The notes: generated from the letters alone by a model not told the origin. Positions 40,289 through 50,683 are shown, counted from the first letter of the stretch. The stretch is 64,000 nucleotides of DNA from Campylobacter lari subsp. lari (GCF_013372185.1 NZ_CP053830.1:620001-684000), one strand, 5' to 3'. Numbers and translations are program-made.

Positions 40289-41057
40289 AAAATGCAGGAA
40301 CTACTGCACCTTGGTATTTTTCATTGATAAAATCTTTTACTTTTTGACTTTGCAAAGCCTTTACTAAAGCCTTGATTTTAGGATTGTCTTTATTATCTTG
40401 GGTGGTTACTAAGATATTTGCATAAGGACTTTCTTTGCTTTCTATTAAAATAGAATCTTTTACAGGATTTAAGTTTGCTGATAAGGCATAATTTGAATTA
40501 ATCACTGCAAAGTCAACATCATCTAAAGCTCTTGGAAGTTGTGCTGCTTTTAACTCTTTAAATTTGATATTTTTTGGATTATCTTTAATATCAAGTGGAG
40601 TTTTTAATGCGCTATTGTCAAAACTAACTAGCTTAGTGCTAGCGATAATATCCAAAGCTCTGCTTTCATTTGTTGGATCATTTGGTACAGCTATGGTAGC
40701 ATTTTGTGGAAGATCTTGGATGTTTTTATATTTTTTAGAGTAAACTGCCATTGGTTCGATGTGAATTTTTGCAACGCTAATTAATTTTGTGCCTTTATTA
40801 GCATTAAACTCATCTAAATAAGGCTGATGTTGGAAAAAATTTGCATCAAGTTCTTTACTATCTGTGCTAAGATTTGGTAAAACATAGTCGTTAAATTCTT
40901 TAATTTCTAATGTGTAACCCTCTTTTTTTAGCAAATCTTTAGTTTGTTCTAAAATTTCAGCATGAGGAACAGGTGTTGCACCTACAGTGATAACTTCATT
41001 AGCAAATAAACTTGCACCTAAAATTGTACTTGCAGCGAGCAGTTTTAACAATTTCAT
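40287..41057 (-). CDS. metQ: Methionine ABC transporter substrate-binding protein MetQ (NlpA family)
   Basis: 256 residues. The signal peptide MKLLKLLAASTILGASLFA has no lipobox cysteine, so the protein is probably soluble in the periplasm rather than a lipoprotein as most MetQ proteins are. VGATPVPHAEIL, the NFFQHQPYLDEFN segment and the AVINSNYALSANL region are typical of NlpA binding proteins. It would deliver methionine to MetNI. It has its own promoter and is separated from metI by a glycosyltransferase gene. Confidence 0.9.
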   Translation of the reverse strand: MKLLKLLAASTILGASLFANEVITVGATPVPHAEILEQTKDLLKKEGYTLEIKEFNDYVLPNLSTDSKELDANFFQHQPYLDEFNANKGTKLISVAKIHIEPMAVYSKKYKNIQDLPQNATIAVPNDPTNESRALDIIASTKLVSFDNSALKTPLDIKDNPKNIKFKELKAAQLPRALDDVDFAVINSNYALSANLNPVKDSILIESKESPYANILVTTQDNKDNPKIKALVKALQSQKVKDFINEKYQGAVVPAF

Positions 41058-41088
41058 TTTAACTCCTTTTTATAGTTTAAAATGCTTG

Positions 41089-41094
41089 ATTATA
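41089..41094 (-). promoter_or_regulatory. Candidate -10 box for metQ
   Basis: TATAAT on the minus strand predicts a start about 24 nt before the metQ ATG, with AAGGAG in the leader. It lies in the 68-bp gap after the glycosyltransferase gene, so metQ can be transcribed separately from metNI. Confidence 0.6.
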
Positions 41095-41125
41095 TTCTAA
41101 AAATATTAATAAGATGAGAAAAATT

Positions 41126-42331
41126 TTATTTTTGTTTGTTTTTATATTCTTTGGCAAAATGTTTGAGTTCTTTTATAAATTTTACATAACCACCTTTATG
41201 CCAATTTCTTTGAGCCTTAATAAGAGCTTGTCCTATTTTATAAGAATAAGTATTTTGATTTTTAATACCCTCGCTTTTATAATCATCATAGCTTGATAAA
41301 GGTGGAAGCTTAAGATAAGGTTTTGTTTTTAAATCTTTTTGATATTGTTTGGCAAGTTTTGTGTGTTTATAATAAATCTTTAATAAAGTAAAAGGTAAAA
41401 AAGGAATTTTTTTCTTATTTTTAGTGCATTCTATAAAGGCATAGCCTAGCTTGTATGATAAATGATATTTTGTGCGTTGGATGGATTGCTTGTTGTCTTT
41501 GTGGAAAGAGCCTATGTATTTACTTCCTCCAAACTCTAGCCATTTTTCATAATATTCTTGCCATTTAGGCCATGTTTGGTTGCAAAATTTGCTATTCCAA
41601 AAGCGACTATTAGTTCCACAAGCATGGACTATAGAAGCATTTTGTGTAAGATTTGTAAGATAATGAGTACTTCCTGTGTATTTGTCTTTTAAATCTTTGA
41701 CTTTAAAGTGATTTTCATAAACCATCAAGGAAAAAATTCCTTGATCTTGCCAATTTTTAGTATTTTGTGAAAGATAATTATAGATAAATTGATAACACTG
41801 TAAAGGATTTGATATAAGATCGTTAAAAACTAAAATCCCTGTTTGATATACTCGTTTATTAGGATATTTTTTTTCTAAAGGCAGTGCCGTGTGAATTAAG
41901 GTTTTACCCAATCGTGCACCAAAATGATATTTTCTGGTTCTTAATTTACTAAGTTCATCTATGCTTTTTAAAAGTAAAACATCAAAATCAAGATAAATAA
42001 TACTTTCGCATTCATCTAAAAACTTAAAAGCTTCAAATCTTGCAAAAGCCATATGTGTCCATCTTTTTAAGAAAAATAAATTATTAATATCGTTTTGATT
42101 TTTACCAAGAGTGGCTAAAAAATCTTCTTGAGTAAAAGGAATGAATTTAATTGTTTTGCTTTTAATAATTTTTTGCATGATATTTTGATCATTCAAGCTA
42201 AAACCATCATGCAAAATGTAAAACACATCTACCTTTTCACCCATAACATCCATGATATTAATGAGTAAGGTTCCTATGGTAAAGCTTGAATTTTTAGTTG
42301 CTGCTAGCAAAATACCAAGTTTATGCTTCAT
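41126..42331 (-). CDS. GT8-like glycosyltransferase
   Basis: 401 residues. The first 260 or so match glycosyltransferase family 8. They show GILLAATKNSSF at the N-terminus, the nucleotide-sugar and metal motif IIYLDFDVLLL (DxD), YQTGILVFND, NWQDQGIFS and a late VHACGTNSRFW. The C-terminal 140 residues carry two copies of a Y-K-(L/I)-G-x-A-(F/L)-I motif (YKLGYAFIEC and YKIGQALIKA), a tail I associate with Campylobacter surface-polysaccharide proteins. It lies 3 nt after metI and before metQ, an odd place for such a gene. Sugar and acceptor are unknown. Confidence 0.72.
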   Translation of the reverse strand: MKHKLGILLAATKNSSFTIGTLLINIMDVMGEKVDVFYILHDGFSLNDQNIMQKIIKSKTIKFIPFTQEDFLATLGKNQNDINNLFFLKRWTHMAFARFEAFKFLDECESIIYLDFDVLLLKSIDELSKLRTRKYHFGARLGKTLIHTALPLEKKYPNKRVYQTGILVFNDLISNPLQCYQFIYNYLSQNTKNWQDQGIFSLMVYENHFKVKDLKDKYTGSTHYLTNLTQNASIVHACGTNSRFWNSKFCNQTWPKWQEYYEKWLEFGGSKYIGSFHKDNKQSIQRTKYHLSYKLGYAFIECTKNKKKIPFLPFTLLKIYYKHTKLAKQYQKDLKTKPYLKLPPLSSYDDYKSEGIKNQNTYSYKIGQALIKAQRNWHKGGYVKFIKELKHFAKEYKNKQK

Positions 42332-42334
42332 TGT

Positions 42335-43000
42335 TTATCTTTTGGTGATTTTATAAAGAATATTTCCTATAAATTGTATAATTTGAACCAAAACAATTAA
42401 AACCACAACAGTTTGAATCATAATATCAGTTCTAAAGCGCTCATAGCCATAACGAATAGCCACATCGCCCAAACCACCACCACCAACAGTTCCTGCCATA
42501 GCAGAAAAGCCAATTACTATAATTAAAATCATAGTAATTCCATTTATAATACTTGGCAAAGCCTCGCTAAGCATAACTTTAAATATAATTTGAGTTTTAC
42601 TCGCCCCATATGATCTTGCTGCTTCAATAATCCCATGATCAATTTCTTTAAAAGCACTTTCTATCATTTTAGCTAAATACGGAGCAATTCCTATGGTAAG
42701 TGGGACTATAGTAGCTGTAGTGCCAATGCTCATTCCAACGATATACTTTGTAAAAGGACTTAAAACTACAATCAAAATTAAAAAAGGAAAAGATCTTAAA
42801 ATATTAATAATAAAATCAAGAACGCCATAAATACTTTTATTTTCACACAAACCACCTTTATCGGTTAGTGTTAAAACTATAGCAGGGATGATTGCGATTA
42901 AAAATGCTATAAATGTTGAAACAAAACTCATATATAAAGTTTCAAGCAATGCTGGATATAAAATATTTTCAAAATTTAATAATATTGTATCAAAACTCAT
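42335..43000 (-). CDS. metI: Methionine ABC transporter permease MetI
   Basis: 221 residues from the ATG at 43000, which has GGGAG upstream and overlaps the metN stop (ATGA). An ATG four codons earlier is less likely. There are five membrane segments and the permease coupling motif [24 protein letters not shown]. It forms the membrane channel of the MetNIQ importer. Confidence 0.93.
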   Translation of the reverse strand: MSFDTILLNFENILYPALLETLYMSFVSTFIAFLIAIIPAIVLTLTDKGGLCENKSIYGVLDFIINILRSFPFLILIVVLSPFTKYIVGMSIGTTATIVPLTIGIAPYLAKMIESAFKEIDHGIIEAARSYGASKTQIIFKVMLSEALPSIINGITMILIIVIGFSAMAGTVGGGGLGDVAIRYGYERFRTDIMIQTVVVLIVLVQIIQFIGNILYKITKR

Positions 43001-43953
43001 GCTAACTCCCATATAACACCATTTTCTTGTAAATATTTTAAAACATTTTCTTGATCTTTAGCTTGTATATTAATAACCAAATTTCCTAAAGCATTATCAT
43101 TAAGTTTTTCGATTTTACCCCATACTATATTAAAATCGATATTTAAATTTCTAGCCATATGAGTGATAATGCATTGATTAGCTTTTTCTTTACAAAAATA
43201 AAGTCTAATATTTACTCCATTTTGCGGTAAAAACTCATTCTCGCCTAAAAATTCACGCATTTTTTCACTCGGCTTTAAAAATAATTCTTCTATTTTTCCT
43301 TTGCCTATAATTTTTCCATGCTCTAGCAAAACTGCTTTTTGCGCGATTTGTTTTACTGCTTCCATTTCATGAGTTACTAAAACCACGCTAATATTAAATT
43401 CTTTATTAATTTTAGCAATAAGTTCTAAGATGTTATTAGTTGTATTTGGATCTAAAGCTGAAGTAGCCTCATCGCTAAGTAAAATTTTAGGATTTAAAGC
43501 AAGAGCTCTAGCTATGGCAACTCTTTGCTTTTGACCACCACTTAGCTCACTTGGATAAGCTTTATCTTTTGCTAAAAGTCCTACAAGGTCTAAAAGTTCT
43601 TTTACTCTTTTGTTAATAGATGTTTTTGAAAAACCATGAATTTCTAAAGGCATGGCAATATTTTCAAATACATTTTTTCTACTCATAAGTGCAAAATGTT
43701 GAAAAATCATTCCTATGTTTTTTCTAAATTCTCTAAGTTCTTTTTCTTTTAGTTTTTGAATTTCTCTTCCAAAAACCTCCACGCTACCGCTTTGATAATT
43801 TTCTAAGCCATTTATACATCTTAAAAGTGTTGATTTTCCAGCACCACTATGGCCAACAAGAGCATAAATTTCACCTTCTTTAACTTCTAAAGAAACATCA
43901 TCAATCACCAATTCTTTGCCATAATATTTTTTAAGATTTTGTATTTTAATCAC
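42997..43953 (-). CDS. metN: Methionine ABC transporter ATP-binding protein MetN
   Basis: 318 residues from GTG 43953, with AAGG upstream. The ABC ATPase shows Walker [10 protein letters not shown], signature [15 protein letters not shown] and Walker [13 protein letters not shown]. The C-terminal 75 residues are a NIL-type regulatory domain, which in MetN senses methionine and slows transport. It follows valS after 3 nt. Confidence 0.94.
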   Translation of the reverse strand: MIKIQNLKKYYGKELVIDDVSLEVKEGEIYALVGHSGAGKSTLLRCINGLENYQSGSVEVFGREIQKLKEKELREFRKNIGMIFQHFALMSRKNVFENIAMPLEIHGFSKTSINKRVKELLDLVGLLAKDKAYPSELSGGQKQRVAIARALALNPKILLSDEATSALDPNTTNNILELIAKINKEFNISVVLVTHEMEAVKQIAQKAVLLEHGKIIGKGKIEELFLKPSEKMREFLGENEFLPQNGVNIRLYFCKEKANQCIITHMARNLNIDFNIVWGKIEKLNDNALGNLVINIQAKDQENVLKYLQENGVIWELA

Positions 43954-43956
43954 TTA

Positions 43957-46569
43957 TTAGCCTTTTAAATTTGAAATCTCATCGTTTATTTTTTCAAGCT
44001 GTACTTTAATGCTTTCAAGTTGAGTTTTATTTTGCTCAACCACTGCTACAGGTGCATTAGAAATAAATTTTTCATTTTTCATCATAGCATCTAGTTTATT
44101 AAATTCTTTTTCTAATTTTGCTTTTTGATTATTTAAACGATTTAAAATTCCACTTAAATCAAGATCTTGAGTTGGTATAAATACTTCTAAATTTTCACTC
44201 ACATCACGAATTGATTTTTCTATATTTAACTCGATAAATTCTATTTGCTCGCATTTTGCTAAAGTGGTTATGAAATTTAAATACATGCTAAGATCATCTT
44301 TTAATGAGGCATTATTTAATTTTATAAATGCTTTTTGAATTTTAGCATTACCAAGCTCAATCAAGCTTTTTGCACGGCGAATACCAACAATAGCTTCGAT
44401 GATAATTTTAAATAATTGTTCTATTTTTTCATCTTGTGCGTTGCTTTTAGGGTATTTTGAAATCATTATAGACTCATGAGTTTGGATAGAAGTTTTGCTT
44501 AATTCATGATATAAATACTCGCTAATAAATGGCATAAAAGGATTTAAAAGCTTTAATGCTTCTTTAAAAATACTTCCAAGTTCTCTTATGCTTGATTTTT
44601 CAGCCTTACTAAGCTCGATACCCCAATCACAAAATTCATCCCAAAAAAATCTATACAAAGTATTTGCGGCATCATTAAAGCGGTAATTATCTAAATTTTC
44701 TCTTACTTCTTTAACGCAAAGATTAAAACGCGAAAGCATGTATTTTGCTAGTATTGATTTTATATTTTCTGTATTTAAATCTTCGAATTTTTCTTCATTT
44801 AAAAGTAAAAATTTGCTTGCATTATAAAGCTTGTTGGTAAAATTTCTAACTTGCATTAATTTATCATTACTTAGCTTAATATCTCTTCCTTGGATTGCAA
44901 GTAAGGCTAGAGTAAAACGCAAGATATCAGCACTATATTCTTCAACACTTTGCACAGGATCAATGACATTGCCTAAAGATTTACTCATTTTTCTACCTTG
45001 CTCATCTTTTACAAGAGCGTGTAAATATATATCTTTAAAAGGAAGTTCATTTAAAGCATTAGTGCTTTGAAACATCATTCTAGCTACCCAGAAAAATAAA
45101 ATATCAAATCCTGTGATTAATAAAGAATTTGGATAAAAATCTTTTAAATCATCTTCATGCCAAAGTGTGTTTTTACCCCAGTCTTTATTACCCCAACCCA
45201 AAGTACTCATAGCCCAAAGCCCTGAAGAAAACCAAGTATCTAAAACATCAGGGTCTTGTTTAAAATTAGCACTTTGGCATTTTGGACAAGAAGTAGGAGT
45301 TTCTTCGCTTGCCCATTCATGAGAGCACTCACAATAATACACAGGAATTTGATGTCCCCACCAAAGTTGTCTTGAAATGCACCAATCTTTTAAATCTCTC
45401 ATCCAAGCATTAAAACTATTTATCCAATGAGCAGGGTAAAATTTACTTCCACCAAGATTAACTTTTTCGATGCTTTCTTTGGCAATTTCTTTTTTTACAA
45501 ACCATTGTTTAGAAATATATGGCTCAACTACATTTTTACAACGATAACAATATCCAACTTGATTGGTATAATCTTCTATTTTTTCAACAAAACCTTTATC
45601 TTCTAAACTTTTAACGATCTCATCTCTAGCTTCTAATCTTTCCTTGCCTTTAAAATTTAAACAATGCTCGTTTAAAATTCCTTTTTCATCAAAGATGGTG
45701 ATAAATTCTAGATTATGTCTTAAGCCTACTTCATAATCATTATGATCATGTGCTGGGGTTACTTTTACAAAACCTGTCCCAAATTCCATATCTACATGTT
45801 CATCTACAATGATTGGAATTTTCCTATCTATTAAAGGTAAAATAACATTTTTTCCTATTAAGTGTTTATATCTTTTATCGTTTGGATTAACCATAACAGC
45901 ACTATCACCAAAATAAGTTTCTGGTCTTGTGGTGGCTACTACTATGTATTCTTGAGAATTTTCTAAGAAATATCTTAAATGATATAATTTTCCTTTATTT
46001 TCTTTATGTTCTACTTCTATATCGCTTAATGCCCCATCATGAGTGCACCAATTAACCATATAATTTCCACGCACGATAAGCTTTTTGTCATAAAGATCTA
46101 CAAAAGCTTTTTTTACTGCATTTACCAAACCCTCATCCATAGTAAAGCGCAAACGACTCCAAGCAGGAGTGATGCCTAAAATTCGCATTTGTTTAACTAT
46201 AGTACCACCACTTTGTTCTTTCCACTCCCATACTTTTTTTATAAATTCTTCTCTACCAAGCTCTTCTTTTTTAATACCTTGAGCTAAAAGTTGTTTTTCT
46301 ACAACATTTTGTGTTGCAATGCCTGCATGATCAAGCCCTGGTTGATAAAGAGTTTTATATCCATCCATTCTTTTATAACGCGTTGTAATATCTTGTAAAG
46401 TACAAGTTAGGGCATGACCTATATGTAAAACCCCGGTTACATTAGGCGGTGGCATCATGATACAAAAGTTTTTGCCTTTTTCTTGGATTTTTTCATTGCC
46501 ATTGATTTCAAAATATCCACGATCTTCGCAAATTTTATAATATTCTTTTTCTAATGATTTATCATACAT
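43957..46569 (-). CDS. valS: Valyl-tRNA synthetase
   Basis: 870 residues. It is a class I synthetase with PPPNVTGVLHIGHAL, the editing domain (about 185-330) with VATTRPETYFGD, cysteine pairs (CYRCKN; CPKC), the WFSSGLW region and KMSKSLGNV. The C-terminal coiled-coil tail (about 800-870, ending in a K/E-rich helix) is typical of ValRS. The metN, metI and glycosyltransferase genes follow at 3 nt or less and may share its transcript. Confidence 0.97.
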   Translation of the reverse strand: MYDKSLEKEYYKICEDRGYFEINGNEKIQEKGKNFCIMMPPPNVTGVLHIGHALTCTLQDITTRYKRMDGYKTLYQPGLDHAGIATQNVVEKQLLAQGIKKEELGREEFIKKVWEWKEQSGGTIVKQMRILGITPAWSRLRFTMDEGLVNAVKKAFVDLYDKKLIVRGNYMVNWCTHDGALSDIEVEHKENKGKLYHLRYFLENSQEYIVVATTRPETYFGDSAVMVNPNDKRYKHLIGKNVILPLIDRKIPIIVDEHVDMEFGTGFVKVTPAHDHNDYEVGLRHNLEFITIFDEKGILNEHCLNFKGKERLEARDEIVKSLEDKGFVEKIEDYTNQVGYCYRCKNVVEPYISKQWFVKKEIAKESIEKVNLGGSKFYPAHWINSFNAWMRDLKDWCISRQLWWGHQIPVYYCECSHEWASEETPTSCPKCQSANFKQDPDVLDTWFSSGLWAMSTLGWGNKDWGKNTLWHEDDLKDFYPNSLLITGFDILFFWVARMMFQSTNALNELPFKDIYLHALVKDEQGRKMSKSLGNVIDPVQSVEEYSADILRFTLALLAIQGRDIKLSNDKLMQVRNFTNKLYNASKFLLLNEEKFEDLNTENIKSILAKYMLSRFNLCVKEVRENLDNYRFNDAANTLYRFFWDEFCDWGIELSKAEKSSIRELGSIFKEALKLLNPFMPFISEYLYHELSKTSIQTHESIMISKYPKSNAQDEKIEQLFKIIIEAIVGIRRAKSLIELGNAKIQKAFIKLNNASLKDDLSMYLNFITTLAKCEQIEFIELNIEKSIRDVSENLEVFIPTQDLDLSGILNRLNNQKAKLEKEFNKLDAMMKNEKFISNAPVAVVEQNKTQLESIKVQLEKINDEISNLKG

Positions 46570-46643
46570 AATTGCTACCTTGAGAATGAAAATAAATTGT
46601 TATGTTAGCTTAAAATTGTTAAAGAAGTTTTGAAATTTAGAAA

Positions 46644-47726
46644 TTAGTTATAAAAACTAATTTCTACTTTACGATTGTTTTGTCTTTGAGAATCAGACTT
46701 ATCTTTAGTAGGATAGGTGTCTTTTCCTAAAGATTCTATTTCTATAACCTCGGTAAAGCTAAAAAAATGTTTAGCCACATTCATTGCTCTATTTAATCCT
46801 ATCATGTAGTTTGCAAAAGTGCTACCTCTATCGTCTGCATAGCCTTGAATTTTGATTCTTTTGATTATATCTTCTCTTGCTAGGTTTTGATTGATTTTTT
46901 CAAGTAAATTTTCATTGCTGTATTCACTATATCCATTTCTTTCAAATAAAAATTTCAAATCAGAAATTTTCACATCTACATAATTATATTTTTTCTTATT
47001 TTTAGCAAAAACAATATCTTTATTGTATATGCTTAATTTCATATTATCATTTGAAAGCATATCGATAAAAATAGTTAAATTATAATCTTGAGAATTAGCT
47101 TTAACAGGATTAATCATTTCTTTTAACATATCAATTCTATAATCACTCAAACTTTTTCCATCTAATACATAAACTTTAACAAAATCATCACTCAATCTTG
47201 GCTCATATCTGCTAGTTTTACCTTTTGCAATGTATTCTTGCATAGTACTTTTATATTTTGTTGTTTTTTCTTTTTTAATATTTATTTGTTTGTTATTTTC
47301 AACTGGGGCTTCTTGTTTTTCTTGAGTTATTTTAGGTGTAGTAATTTCATTTTCAGAAACTTCATTTTCAGAAACTTCATTTTCAGAAACTTCATTTTCA
47401 GAAACTTCAGCTGTGTTTATTTGTGTTGTTGGTGCGACTTCTTGAGAGCTTGTATTTTCATCTATAGCAGGATTGTTTTGTGTTGAAATTTCTTCTTTTA
47501 AAGGTTCTTGGTTTGTTTGTTGTGCTTGGTAATAGGTATTATCACTTATATTATTTCTTTCTTGATTGTATTGTGTGTCTGGTGGAGTGTAGCTTTGATA
47601 AGAGCTATTTTTTTTATAATCATATACATAAGTATTTGAATTATCTTCAAAATACCACATATAAAATCCAATACTAGCACCAAGTAAAATCACTAATGCA
47701 ACACTTAAAGCAATAATACCTTTCAT
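46644..47726 (-). CDS. OmpA-like domain protein with single membrane anchor
   Basis: 360 residues. An N-terminal membrane helix (about 4-24, without a clear cleavage site) is followed by a Gln/Asn/Ser/Glu-rich region (about 28-165) with four SENEV repeats. A folded C-terminal half ends in an OmpA/MotB-like peptidoglycan-binding domain (about 255-360, with IKIQGYADDRGS, NRAMNV and NNRKVEISF). It probably spans from the inner membrane to the wall. It follows ppa after 22 nt. I do not recognise a specific function. Confidence 0.72.
   Translation of the reverse strand: MKGIIALSVALVILLGASIGFYMWYFEDNSNTYVYDYKKNSSYQSYTPPDTQYNQERNNISDNTYYQAQQTNQEPLKEEISTQNNPAIDENTSSQEVAPTTQINTAEVSENEVSENEVSENEVSENEITTPKITQEKQEAPVENNKQINIKKEKTTKYKSTMQEYIAKGKTSRYEPRLSDDFVKVYVLDGKSLSDYRIDMLKEMINPVKANSQDYNLTIFIDMLSNDNMKLSIYNKDIVFAKNKKKYNYVDVKISDLKFLFERNGYSEYSNENLLEKINQNLAREDIIKRIKIQGYADDRGSTFANYMIGLNRAMNVAKHFFSFTEVIEIESLGKDTYPTKDKSDSQRQNNRKVEISFYN
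47346..47405 (-). repeat. Four perfect 15-bp tandem repeats in the OmpA-like gene
   Basis: Four identical 15-bp units encode SENEV three times and SENEI once (residues 109-128). The unit length keeps the frame, so copy-number change would only lengthen or shorten the linker. Confidence 0.93.
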
Positions 47727-47748
47727 TGTTTAATCCTTGTTTTAAAAT

Positions 47749-48267
47749 TTATTTATAATTTTTAATTGAATTTTCTAAAATTTCACTTGCTTTTTCAATA
47801 CCTGCAAATTCTTTTACTTTTACCCATTTATTTGGCTCAAGCATTTTATAGGTTTCAAAGAAATTTTTAATTTTTTCTAAATTTGCTTTTGGTAAATCAT
47901 TTAAAGTTTTAATATCATCATATCTTGGATCAATTTTACTCACAGGAACAGCTAGTAATTTCTCATCCATACCACTTTCATCTTCCATTAATAATACCCC
48001 TATTAAACGACAAGGAATCACAGCTCCTGCTTGGATAGGATATTCATTTAACACTAAAACATCGATAGGATCACCATCATCTGCTAAAGTATTTGGTATA
48101 AACCCATAATTTGCTGGATAAAACATAGCAGAATACATCACACGATCAACCATGATAGCGCCACTTTCTTTATCAAGCTCGTATTTAATGTTTGATCCGT
48201 AAGGAATTTCAATCACTGCATTGAGTTTGTTTGGAACTTCTCCAATTTTGATTTTACTAATATCCAT
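47749..48267 (-). CDS. ppa: Inorganic pyrophosphatase
   Basis: 172 residues, family I soluble enzyme. The metal-binding signature DDGDPIDVLVL, the N-terminal IEIPYGSNIKYELDK and the VPVSKIDPRY segment are intact. It hydrolyses pyrophosphate released in biosynthesis. It follows adk after 10 nt. Confidence 0.96.
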   Translation of the reverse strand: MDISKIKIGEVPNKLNAVIEIPYGSNIKYELDKESGAIMVDRVMYSAMFYPANYGFIPNTLADDGDPIDVLVLNEYPIQAGAVIPCRLIGVLLMEDESGMDEKLLAVPVSKIDPRYDDIKTLNDLPKANLEKIKNFFETYKMLEPNKWVKVKEFAGIEKASEILENSIKNYK

Positions 48268-48277
48268 TTTTAATCCT

Positions 48278-48850
48278 TTATTTTAATAATTCATTAATTA
48301 AATTTTTCATATCAGCTACGATAGCTTCAATACTTCTTTCGCCATTTATAACATGATGAATATTTTCTTTAGCGTAAAAATTTGTTATTTCGTTTAAAGG
48401 CTCTAAATAAACTTTCATTCTATTGTTAAAAACTTCTTCATTATCATCAGCGCCTCTAGCACGGCCTAAAACTCTTTCTCTAGCAACTTCTTCGCTAACT
48501 TTTACTTCTATAACACCTTTTAAATTTACTTCACTTTGATTTTTTAATACCTTATCAAACTCAAGCATTTGCTCAACGCTTCTTGGATAGCCATCGATAA
48601 GTATCGTGTTAGTTGGTGCATTTTTTAAAGCAGTGATGATGGTATTAACAACTACATCTAGTGGAACTAAATTTCCCTTAGAAATAAAACTATCAATAAT
48701 CTTTCCAAGCTCGCTTCCACTAGCCACTTCAGCTCTTAATAAATCACCTGTAGAATAATGAGTAATATTTGCATTATCGTTGGCTATAATGCTTGCATCA
48801 GTTGTTTTGCCACTACCTGGTGCGCCTATGATTAAAAATAATTGTTTCAT
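48278..48850 (-). CDS. adk: Adenylate kinase, short-lid form
   Basis: 190 residues. The P-loop is [15 protein letters not shown]. The LID region ([19 protein letters not shown]) is short and has no zinc cysteines. The DGYPRSVEQ motif binds AMP. It interconverts AMP, ADP and ATP. The ATG overlaps the aspS stop (ATGA). Confidence 0.95.
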   Translation of the reverse strand: MKQLFLIIGAPGSGKTTDASIIANDNANITHYSTGDLLRAEVASGSELGKIIDSFISKGNLVPLDVVVNTIITALKNAPTNTILIDGYPRSVEQMLEFDKVLKNQSEVNLKGVIEVKVSEEVARERVLGRARGADDNEEVFNNRMKVYLEPLNEITNFYAKENIHHVINGERSIEAIVADMKNLINELLK

Positions 48851-50598
48851 TTAGTATTCTCCCTTAATCTTATACCTAGTTCTCTCATTTGTTCATTGCT
48901 TACTTCGCTTGGAGCTTGAGTCATAAGACATTGTGCTCTTTGTGTTTTAGGAAATGCTATAACTTCTCTAATGCTTGAAGATTTTGTTAAAAGCATGATA
49001 AGTCTATCAAGGCCTATTGCTATACCACCATGTGGTGGTGCTCCAAAGCTTAATGCATCAAGCAAGAAGCCAAATTTCTTTCTTTGTTCTTCTTCGTCAA
49101 TATTTAAAAGTTTAAAGACTTTTTCTTGAATGGTGCTTTTGTGAATTCTAATACTACCACCACCTAATTCTACGCCATTTAATACCACATCATGTGCGAT
49201 AGAACTAATTTCTTCTAAATCTTGCTCATCAATATTTTTTGGCATAGTAAATGGATGGTGCATTGCAGAATAGCTTCCATCATCATTTTGCTCAAACATA
49301 GGAAAATCAACAACCCATAAGAATTCTAATTTATCCTCATCAATAATCTTCATTTCATCAGCAAGGAATAATCTAAATCTGCCCATATAATCAAGCACAG
49401 TTTTTTTAGCTCCAGCTCCAAAAAATACCACATCACCAATCTCTAATTGACATCTTTGGATTAAAACATTTAAATCCTCTTCGCTAAAGAATTTACAAAG
49501 TGGTCCTTTAGGGCCATCTTCTTTCATTTGTATAAATGCAAGTCCAGCTGCACCAAATTTACGCACAAATTCTTCAAATCTTTGCATTTGACGCTTTGAA
49601 AAAATAGTATCACCTTTTGGAACCCTTAAAGCTTTAATGCGATTTTTCTTTGTATCTTTTGCGATATTTGTAAAAATTTCATTGTTTGATTTTGCAAAAA
49701 TATCAATCACATCGATAAATTTCATATCAAATCTTAAATCAGGTTTATCAGAACCATAATTTTCCATAGCTTCTTTATAACTCATTTGTCTAAAAGGTAT
49801 GCCAATTTCCTTTCCACAAGCTTTGAAAATATCTTTGAGTAAATTTTCTGCCATAGCTATGATATCTTTTTGCTCGCAAAAACTCATTTCAATATCAATT
49901 TGAGTAAATTCAGGTTGGCGATCAGCTCTTAAATCTTCATCTCTAAAGCATTTTGCAATTTGAAAATATCTATCAAAGCCTGAACACATTAAAAGTTGTT
50001 TGAAAAGCTGAGGGCTTTGTGGCAGAGCATAAAATTCACCTTGATGCACGCGTGATGGTACTAGATAATCTCTTGCACCTTCTGGAGTGGCTTTAGTTAA
50101 AATAGGGGTTTCAACTTCTAAAAATCCCATATTTGATAAAGAATTTCTAGCTGCTATACAAGCGGTTGATCTAAGTGCAAAATTATCATAAAGCTTTTTA
50201 CTTCTTAAATCTAAAAATCTATATTTTAATCTTAATTCTTCATTTACACTCTCATCTCCTATAGCAAAAGGCACTACAGCGCTTTCATTTTCAATAGTAA
50301 GTTTGCTTATAACAACTTCTATTTCTCCAGTTTTTAATTTTGGATTTACAAGTCCTTCACCGCGTGGGCGAATTTTACCTTGTGCTATTAAAACATATTC
50401 ATTTCTTACTGATGAAGCTATATTATGTGCTTCTTGATTATCTGCTGGATCGCATACTAATTGTATAAGTCCGCTACGATCTCTAAGATCGATAAAAATT
50501 ACACCTCCATGATCACGGTAAGAATTTACCCAACCACATAATGTTACTTCCTCGCCAACATTTTGTATGTTAAGCTCTGTATTATAATGTGTTCTCAA
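48847..50598 (-). CDS. aspS: Aspartyl-tRNA synthetase, bacterial type
   Basis: 583 residues. An N-terminal OB-fold ([25 protein letters not shown]) precedes the class II core with the [18 protein letters not shown] motif, a GAD insertion domain and the C-terminal [17 protein letters not shown]. The presence of the GAD domain marks the bacterial type. In relatives lacking AsnRS the enzyme is non-discriminating and works with GatCAB, which cannot be judged from this window. The start is TTG at 50598 with AAGGA upstream. Confidence 0.96.
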   Translation of the reverse strand: MRTHYNTELNIQNVGEEVTLCGWVNSYRDHGGVIFIDLRDRSGLIQLVCDPADNQEAHNIASSVRNEYVLIAQGKIRPRGEGLVNPKLKTGEIEVVISKLTIENESAVVPFAIGDESVNEELRLKYRFLDLRSKKLYDNFALRSTACIAARNSLSNMGFLEVETPILTKATPEGARDYLVPSRVHQGEFYALPQSPQLFKQLLMCSGFDRYFQIAKCFRDEDLRADRQPEFTQIDIEMSFCEQKDIIAMAENLLKDIFKACGKEIGIPFRQMSYKEAMENYGSDKPDLRFDMKFIDVIDIFAKSNNEIFTNIAKDTKKNRIKALRVPKGDTIFSKRQMQRFEEFVRKFGAAGLAFIQMKEDGPKGPLCKFFSEEDLNVLIQRCQLEIGDVVFFGAGAKKTVLDYMGRFRLFLADEMKIIDEDKLEFLWVVDFPMFEQNDDGSYSAMHHPFTMPKNIDEQDLEEISSIAHDVVLNGVELGGGSIRIHKSTIQEKVFKLLNIDEEEQRKKFGFLLDALSFGAPPHGGIAIGLDRLIMLLTKSSSIREVIAFPKTQRAQCLMTQAPSEVSNEQMRELGIRLRENTK

Positions 50599-50633
50599 AA
50601 TTTTTCCTTAGCTTAATTTTGTTCAATTTTGTT

Positions 50634-50639
50634 ATTATA
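50634..50639 (-). promoter_or_regulatory. Candidate -10 box for aspS-adk-ppa
   Basis: TATAAT on the minus strand would start transcription about 28 nt before the TTG codon. A 10-bp palindrome CTTAGCTAAG lies between it and the divergent nadK promoter. Confidence 0.55.
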
Positions 50640-50668
50640 GTATTTTATTCTTTTGCTTAGCTAAGTTT

Positions 50669-50677
50669 TGTTATAAT
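50669..50677 (+). promoter_or_regulatory. Extended -10 promoter of nadK, predicting a leaderless mRNA
   Basis: TG-T-TATAAT is a perfect extended -10. The nadK ATG begins 7 nt after the last T of the hexamer, exactly where transcription should start. No ribosome binding site exists between them. Confidence 0.7.
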
Positions 50678-50683
50678 TTTTTT

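Noticed and set aside
47238-47486. Plus-strand frame with repeated FRNFI
   Set aside because: It is the complement of the SENEV repeats in the OmpA-like gene, with no start signals.
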